A program made the position numbers and the translations under genes. From assembly GCA_050944915.1 (NCBI GenBank), contig JBMNRY010000041.1, positions 1-16,690 of the forward strand: a stretch of 16,690 nucleotides of DNA, read 5' to 3'. Of this stretch, positions 12,996 to 16,690 are shown one piece after another. The notes under the pieces are model-generated. The model was not told the DNA's origin. It was given only the letters and a program-made list of their open reading frames with translations, and made no database searches. Numbering within the stretch: position 1 is the first letter of the stretch; every line of letters starts with the position of its first letter. The stretch is from JBMNRY01 sp050944915 (GTDB taxonomy: Bacteria; Bacillota; Limnochordia; JAAZLZ01).

Positions 12996-13955
12996 CTAGA
13001 GATTGGCTTCTGTGCCTGCCCGGGAGGGCAGGCTATATTTCTGATAAACTAACACAGCCACAGGAGGCTGAAGCATAATGGAAATGATGATGGGCATGGT
13101 TACCGCCGGGGGGAAATAGTTCATGCCGATGACTACTCCCGCCACCACGTTCCGCACAGCATTAGACATCCCCAGGGCCATCTCATCCCCTAGGGGCATG
13201 GCCAGCCGGCGAGCCAGGAGGATACTACTTCCGTAAGAGAGGACCAACTGCAAAACGACGATGAATAGAGAATAAAGGACGCCCTCCCGGTATTGGGTCA
13301 GCTGCGGCGCCATCACTGCGGCATTGGCCCACAAGGTCACCACGATACCGGCTTTGTTGAAAATACCCAGAAGGGGTCTCAGTTCCTCTACCGCCGGTAG
13401 CTGTCGCTCGTTGAGGGCCACACCAGCCACCACAGGCAGGGCTAGGAGTTTGATCAAATCGAGGCTCATTTGGAAACCATCGAAGGGGACCTGGGAGCCG
13501 ATGAGCAAATTCAGAATAAAAGGGGTCGCAAAACCGCTGGCCAAGGTGGTGACCGCTACCAAAGTGATGGCCAAGGACACACTGCCCCGACCCAAGTCGG
13601 CGAAGACTCCCGCGGTCACGCCCACAGGAAGGGCGGAAATTAAGATTACGCCTGTGGCCAAGAGGGGGTAATTCTTGAGGAATAGGCGGGTGATGAGATA
13701 AGTAAGACCCGGCATCACGGCAAAGATGAGAACTAAGCTGGCCAGCATCCGTTCAGGCCTTTGCAGCACCCGACGGAAATCGGCGACCCGGCAGCTTAAG
13801 GCCCCGGTGAACATAAGGTAGGCAAGAATATATTTGGTAAGAGGGATAACCCGGTCCCCTCCCCGGGAAAAGACTAACCCTAGAAGTAAAGACAGACAAG
13901 TCAACCAAAAGAAACCTTTGCTCGCCCACCGATCCAATTTCGCCAACTGCTCCAT
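12996..13955 (-). CDS. BASS-family (bile acid:sodium symporter-like) transporter
   Basis: This is an integral membrane protein of 319 residues with about nine or ten hydrophobic helices, beginning with a short cytoplasmic MEQLAKLDRWASKG. Family marks include ALSCRVADFRRVLQRP after the second helix, the helix-break region SALPVGVTAGVFADLG, and a late GMSNAVRNVVAGVVIG comparable to the second crossing motif. The fold and class are well supported. The substrate is not: BASS proteins move bile acids, pantoate, pyruvate or other organic acids with sodium. The ATG lies one base after the stop of the upstream ATPase, with GGGAGGGG inside that gene, so the two form an operon. An 8-bp GC hairpin sits in the last codons. 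Confidence 0.86.
   Translation of the reverse strand: MEQLAKLDRWASKGFFWLTCLSLLLGLVFSRGGDRVIPLTKYILAYLMFTGALSCRVADFRRVLQRPERMLASLVLIFAVMPGLTYLITRLFLKNYPLLATGVILISALPVGVTAGVFADLGRGSVSLAITLVAVTTLASGFATPFILNLLIGSQVPFDGFQMSLDLIKLLALPVVAGVALNERQLPAVEELRPLLGIFNKAGIVVTLWANAAVMAPQLTQYREGVLYSLFIVVLQLVLSYGSSILLARRLAMPLGDEMALGMSNAVRNVVAGVVIGMNYFPPAVTMPIIISIMLQPPVAVLVYQKYSLPSRAGTEANL
13014..13033 (+). terminator. Possible SDR terminator inside the end of the transporter gene
   Basis: GCCTGCCC (13014-13021) and GGGCAGGC (13026-13033) form a perfect 8-bp stem with a GGGA loop, followed on the plus strand by TATATTT. It is 19 bases past the SDR stop but within the last codons of the converging transporter gene. 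The T-run is broken, so termination would be weak. Confidence 0.4.
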
Positions 13956-13956
13956 G

Positions 13957-15009
13957 TTAACCCCTCCCCCTTTGGCCTAACTGGAGGAAACGATCGGCCA
14001 AGGTTTGCAGATCTTGGGCCCCTGGACTTTGGGGCGCAAAAAGGACCAGGGGGCGCCCCTGGCATTCAGCCAGGAGAATTTGCCTATCTTCCCTAATGGC
14101 CCCTAAGAAATGGGGTTTTTCACCCAGGTAGTCCCTGCTGGTCTCTAAGAAACGGTTCACCGCCCCTTGCCAACCATGGTGGACCCGGTTCATCACCAGG
14201 GAAACCGTCGGCAAATGGGTTTGCCGCCTGATGGATTTAAGTAATCCGTAGCTGTCGATGATGGAACTCGGTGTGTCGTTGAGGACGAGGATAATGTCAC
14301 TGGCGGTAAGAAAACAGTTGCTAATGGCCCGTCCTAGACCGGCCCCGGTATCGATGAATACATAATCGTACATTCGTTCCAAGGCGGCCAGAAGGCCCAT
14401 AAACCGGGCGTGATCCCAGGGGCTTAAATCGACGGTTTCCGGGTCTGCGCTATTGCCGGGGTAAAAGTGAATGTTATCCCCCAGCTCTAGCGATACATCG
14501 CCTAGATCTAATTTGCCTTTGATGATATCGACTAAGTTACGCTCGGGGTTCAAACCGAGGTGGATAGCGATGTTGGCTGTCCCCCAATCACAATCTAAGA
14601 GGGCCACCCGTGCTCCCTTTTGGGCACAAAGGAAGGCTAGATTGATGGACACACAAGTCTTACCGGTACCGCCCTTCCCCCCGGTGATGACGCAAATGCG
14701 GCCGCTGCGCCCGGGGGTAGCCAACAACTGGGCCAAGGGGGTCTCCCCGGCAGCCTCCACTTCCAAGAGGGGAACGGGCAGTAATCGTCGTTCGGCGATC
14801 TTCCCTTCGATCTGGCAGGGATTAATGCTGGGGAAGACCAGCTGAATGGAACTGCCCTGTCGGGGCCAAAAGACCCGATTACTCCGCGCCGGAGCCGAAA
14901 CCAGAAATCTTCGACCTTGGATCCCTAATATTTTGGCCAATGCCCGCCGTTCTTCCCCCGGTAGGAAAACGTCTACGGGTAAATTCACTAAGTACTCGAC
15001 CAGGCCCAT
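13957..15009 (-). CDS. FlhG/MinD-like ParA ATPase fused to an N-terminal PilZN-like domain
   Basis: This is a 350-residue protein in two parts. Residues about 105-345 form a MinD/FlhG-type ATPase, which uses ATP-driven dimerisation at the membrane to place or count cell structures. It has the deviant Walker A GGKGGTGKT at 110-118, DCDWGTANIAIHLGL at 139-153, and Walker B ending F-I-D220-TGAG, the DTGAG form usual in FlhG. Residues about 8-86 (LPVDVFLPGEER, RRFLVSAPARSNR, GSSIQLVFPS, ERRLLPVPLLEVE) resemble the PilZN domain that precedes PilZ in YcgR-type flagellar brake proteins. No PilZ domain or flagellar gene is present here. ATG at 15009 is preferred over GTG at 15018 because AAAGGTG lies 6 bases before it. 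It is followed directly by the transporter gene. Confidence 0.8.
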   Translation of the reverse strand: MGLVEYLVNLPVDVFLPGEERRALAKILGIQGRRFLVSAPARSNRVFWPRQGSSIQLVFPSINPCQIEGKIAERRLLPVPLLEVEAAGETPLAQLLATPGRSGRICVITGGKGGTGKTCVSINLAFLCAQKGARVALLDCDWGTANIAIHLGLNPERNLVDIIKGKLDLGDVSLELGDNIHFYPGNSADPETVDLSPWDHARFMGLLAALERMYDYVFIDTGAGLGRAISNCFLTASDIILVLNDTPSSIIDSYGLLKSIRRQTHLPTVSLVMNRVHHGWQGAVNRFLETSRDYLGEKPHFLGAIREDRQILLAECQGRPLVLFAPQSPGAQDLQTLADRFLQLGQRGRG

Positions 15010-15088
15010 AATCGGCACCTTTCTACGATAGATTACAAAAATGTTAGTCCAGCCCAGCGGCTGCTGAAAATGAGTTAATTACCATCCC

Positions 15089-15117
15089 TTGCAATAGCCG
15101 CTTCTTTGTATTAATAT
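15089..15117 (+). promoter_or_regulatory. Promoter of the DUF1015 gene
   Basis: TTGCAA (15089-15094) and TAATAT (15112-15117) are 17 bp apart. Transcription would start near 15124, leaving a leader of about 54 bases that holds several GAG-rich imperfect repeats and the AGGAG site (15165-15169). Confidence 0.55.
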
Positions 15118-15177
15118 AGTTTGTAAGAGCAGTTGAGATTGAGTAGAGGTTAGTTCGAGCTGAGAGGAGTTAGCTTT

Positions 15178-16437
15178 ATGGCCACAATTAAACCCTTCCA
15201 CAGCGTGACTTATAATCCTTCCCAGGTCGAAGATGTAGCCAGTGTCGTCACCCCACCTTATGATTTGATCAACGGAGAACACCGCAAGAAATATTATCAT
15301 TCCTCACCATACAATTCCATTCGTCTGATCCTCGGTTTAGAAGGGGAAGACGATCATCAAGAACAGAATCGCTTCGCCCGGGCCGCCCGTTATTGGAAGC
15401 ACTGGTTAGCCCAAGGTGTTTTACAGCGAGCGGCTCAACCGGCCTTCTATGTTTATGGGCAGGAATTCCAGCTGCCCTGGCAGGGTCCTTGCCAACGCTT
15501 CGGTCTCGTCGCCCTCCTCCGTTTGGAAGAATACGACGAGAAAGTAGTTCTGCCCCATGAAAAGACCTTCCCCCGACCGAAGGCCGCCCTGACTAAACTC
15601 CTTGGAGAAACCCATGCCCATTTCAGCCAAATCTTTTGTTTTTATCGGGAGGGAAAGGATTCCATCGATGATTTGCTCCAGAAGGAAGCCCGACGGGAAC
15701 CCTTTCTAGAGGTGAAAGATGAAGAGGGGGTTATCCATCGGATTTGGCCCATCATTAACCCCGGGCTTATCGCCTTTCTCACCGCCTATTTTCAGGATAA
15801 ACAGATTTTTATCGCCGATGGGCATCATCGTTATGAAGCAGCCCTAGCCTATCGGCGGGCCCGAAGGCAAAAAGCCCACTACCCTGTTGACCAGCCCTTT
15901 GATTACCTGCCGGTAACCCTTTTTAGCGACCGCTCCCCGGGTTTGCATATCCTACCCACCCATCGGCTTTTGGCCGGATCTGTAGCCGGAGAAAGGCTCC
16001 TCCATCAGGCAGCTTCAACCTTTGAAATCGAGCCCCTAAATGGAGAAAGATCGCCCCAAAGTTATCTCTCTTTGTTGGCCAACAGGCCCAAGAGTTTTAT
16101 CTGTTACCATCGGGGGCGCGGCCATTTACTGCGCTGGCGTTCCCAGGTTTGCCCGCCGGGGTTAGCTAAGTATCCCCCCGTTTGCCGCCAATTGGATGTC
16201 GCCCTGCTTCATGGAGCCCTCCTCGATGATGTAGCCCCAAGGGCCTTAGGCTTTACCCAGAACGTGGCCACAGCTCTGCAGCTAGTGGACCAAGGGGAAT
16301 ACGAAGCAGCTTTCCTGATGAACCCCACATCGGTGGAGGAAGTGATGGAAGTAGCTCTGGGGGGAAATACCATGCCGGCCAAATCGACCTTCTTTTTCCC
16401 CAAGCTCCTCTCTGGTTTGGTTATGTATAGTTGGTAA
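15178..16437 (+). CDS. DUF1015 family protein
   Basis: This is a 419-residue soluble protein of the DUF1015 family, widespread in Bacillota, of uncertain function. The opening IKPFHSVTYNP, the VVTPPYDLI segment near residue 23 and the YNSIRLILG segment near 45 are typical. The family's most conserved motif, DGHHRYEAALAYRRA, begins at D214. The full expected length is present, with no frameshift. In other genomes the family is often near serine biosynthesis genes, but no such gene is visible here. The ATG has AGGAG 8 bases upstream. It is divergent from the FlhG-like gene, with about 170 bp between them, and is closed by a strong terminator next to the tRNA and 5S genes. Confidence 0.88.
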   Translation: MATIKPFHSVTYNPSQVEDVASVVTPPYDLINGEHRKKYYHSSPYNSIRLILGLEGEDDHQEQNRFARAARYWKHWLAQGVLQRAAQPAFYVYGQEFQLPWQGPCQRFGLVALLRLEEYDEKVVLPHEKTFPRPKAALTKLLGETHAHFSQIFCFYREGKDSIDDLLQKEARREPFLEVKDEEGVIHRIWPIINPGLIAFLTAYFQDKQIFIADGHHRYEAALAYRRARRQKAHYPVDQPFDYLPVTLFSDRSPGLHILPTHRLLAGSVAGERLLHQAASTFEIEPLNGERSPQSYLSLLANRPKSFICYHRGRGHLLRWRSQVCPPGLAKYPPVCRQLDVALLHGALLDDVAPRALGFTQNVATALQLVDQGEYEAAFLMNPTSVEEVMEVALGGNTMPAKSTFFFPKLLSGLVMYSW

Positions 16438-16448
16438 AAGCAAACATC

Positions 16449-16486
16449 AAAAAAAACACCGCTGATCAAAGCGGTGTTAATTTTTT
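16449..16486. terminator. Bidirectional terminator between DUF1015 and the tRNA/rRNA operon
   Basis: A 9-bp stem (16455-16463 with 16470-16478, loop GATCAA) is flanked by eight A on the left and six T on the right. On the minus strand it ends the rRNA-tRNA transcript with a long T-run; on the plus strand it ends the DUF1015 gene. Confidence 0.93.
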
Positions 16487-16560
16487 GGCTCCCCGGGTAG
16501 GACTCGAACCTACAACCACCCGGTTAACAGCCGGGTGCTCTACCATTGAGCTACCGAGGA
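16486..16560 (-). tRNA. tRNA-Asn (anticodon GTT)
   Basis: The minus strand folds as a complete cloverleaf of 75 bases including an encoded CCA. The acceptor is TCCTCGG with CCGGGGA (one T-G pair), the D stem is GCTC/GAGC, the anticodon stem is CCCGG/CCGGG around loop CTGTTAA, and the T stem is GTAGG/CCTAC around TTCGAGT. The anticodon GTT reads asparagine codons AAC and AAU. Asparagine tRNA is a QueG substrate class (GUN anticodons). It lies 12 bases downstream of the 5S rRNA and is probably cut from the same transcript. Confidence 0.96.
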
Positions 16561-16572
16561 ACTAAAAATAGG

Positions 16573-16689
16573 TCCCGGCGGCGACCTACTCTCCCACCAC
16601 GAGATGTGGCAGTACCATGGGCGGTGGAGGGCTTAACTGCTGTGTTCGGAATGGGAACAGGTGGAACCCCTCCCCTATAACCACCGGGA
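16573..16689 (-). rRNA. rrf: 5S ribosomal RNA
   Basis: The 117-base minus-strand sequence begins TCCCGGTGGTTATAGGGG and ends GCCGCCGGGA. The two ends pair to form helix I, and the central CCCATTCCGAACAC block is the conserved 5S loop sequence. The gene is complete, one base from the window edge. The 23S and 16S genes should lie just to the right, since the operon reads leftward into tRNA-Asn. Confidence 0.95.
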
Positions 16690-16690
16690 A

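Noticed and set aside
12233..13955. A bile-acid metabolism pair (SDR as hydroxysteroid dehydrogenase plus bile acid symporter)
   Set aside because: The genes converge rather than form an operon, both families are broad, and nothing else for steroid metabolism is present.
13957..15009. A plasmid or chromosome partition parA
   Set aside because: No parB or parS-like repeats are nearby, and the DTGAG Walker B form and DxDxxxANI segment point to FlhG/MinD.
15019..15177. A riboswitch or T-box in the leader of the DUF1015 gene
   Set aside because: The leader after the likely promoter is only about 54 bases, with no anti-terminator/terminator pair and no recognisable aptamer core.
1..16690. Frequent ATCGAT-like strings across the window as a repeat or methylation family
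   Set aside because: They fall mostly within codons for Ile, Asp and Arg pairs in coding sequence and fit codon choice. No dispersed element with defined ends was seen.

Overview
This window most likely comes from an anaerobic member of the Bacillota. The evidence is a CodY regulator, strong AAGGAGG-type ribosome binding sites, two OmpR-class two-component systems, a rubrerythrin and an iron-sulfur flavoprotein. The species cannot be named from this sequence. GC content is moderate to high, genes are tightly packed, and no intergenic gap exceeds about 190 bp. I saw no phage, insertion sequence or CRISPR array.

Layout, left to right. Positions 1-197 are the 3' end of acetate kinase, closed by a terminator, followed by queG (tRNA queuosine synthesis). 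A bidirectional terminator at 1270-1306 separates queG from a minus-strand block read right to left: an OmpR-type response regulator and its PAS-containing histidine kinase (TCS1, 5941-3477), then codY (3322-2540), then an HtrA protease (2405-1317). Divergent from TCS1 is a plus-strand pair, a ResA/TlpA thioredoxin and CcdA (6117-7315), for thiol reduction outside the membrane.

A long minus-strand series follows, transcribed from about 12074 down to 7312: a small secreted YckD/DUF2680-like protein with a CPWCCW tail, a terminator, a second regulator/kinase pair (TCS2), an Isf-type iron-sulfur flavoprotein, rubrerythrin, a terminator, and a secreted CBM-like/LPP20-like protein. Together these look like an envelope- and oxidative-stress module. 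Divergent from it is an SDR oxidoreductase (12233-12994), convergent on a BASS-family transporter. The transporter lies directly downstream of an unusual protein joining a YcgR-type PilZN-like domain to an FlhG/MinD ATPase. A DUF1015 gene diverges from that pair. The window ends with a bidirectional terminator, tRNA-Asn and a complete 5S rRNA, the tail of a minus-strand rRNA operon that continues off the right edge.

The most interesting signal is regulatory. In front of codY are four hexamers (TTCATA, TTCATC, TTCACA, TTCATA) at an exact 11-bp period, placed at about -22 to -60 from the inferred start, which is the geometry described for Bacillus PhoP boxes. The DUF2680/TCS2 promoter carries the same geometry and a 17-mer identical at 16 of 17 positions, and the TCS1 promoter has two such hexamers. 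This suggests that one response regulator, probably TCS1, links itself, codY and the second stress module. The other standout is the PilZN-FlhG fusion.
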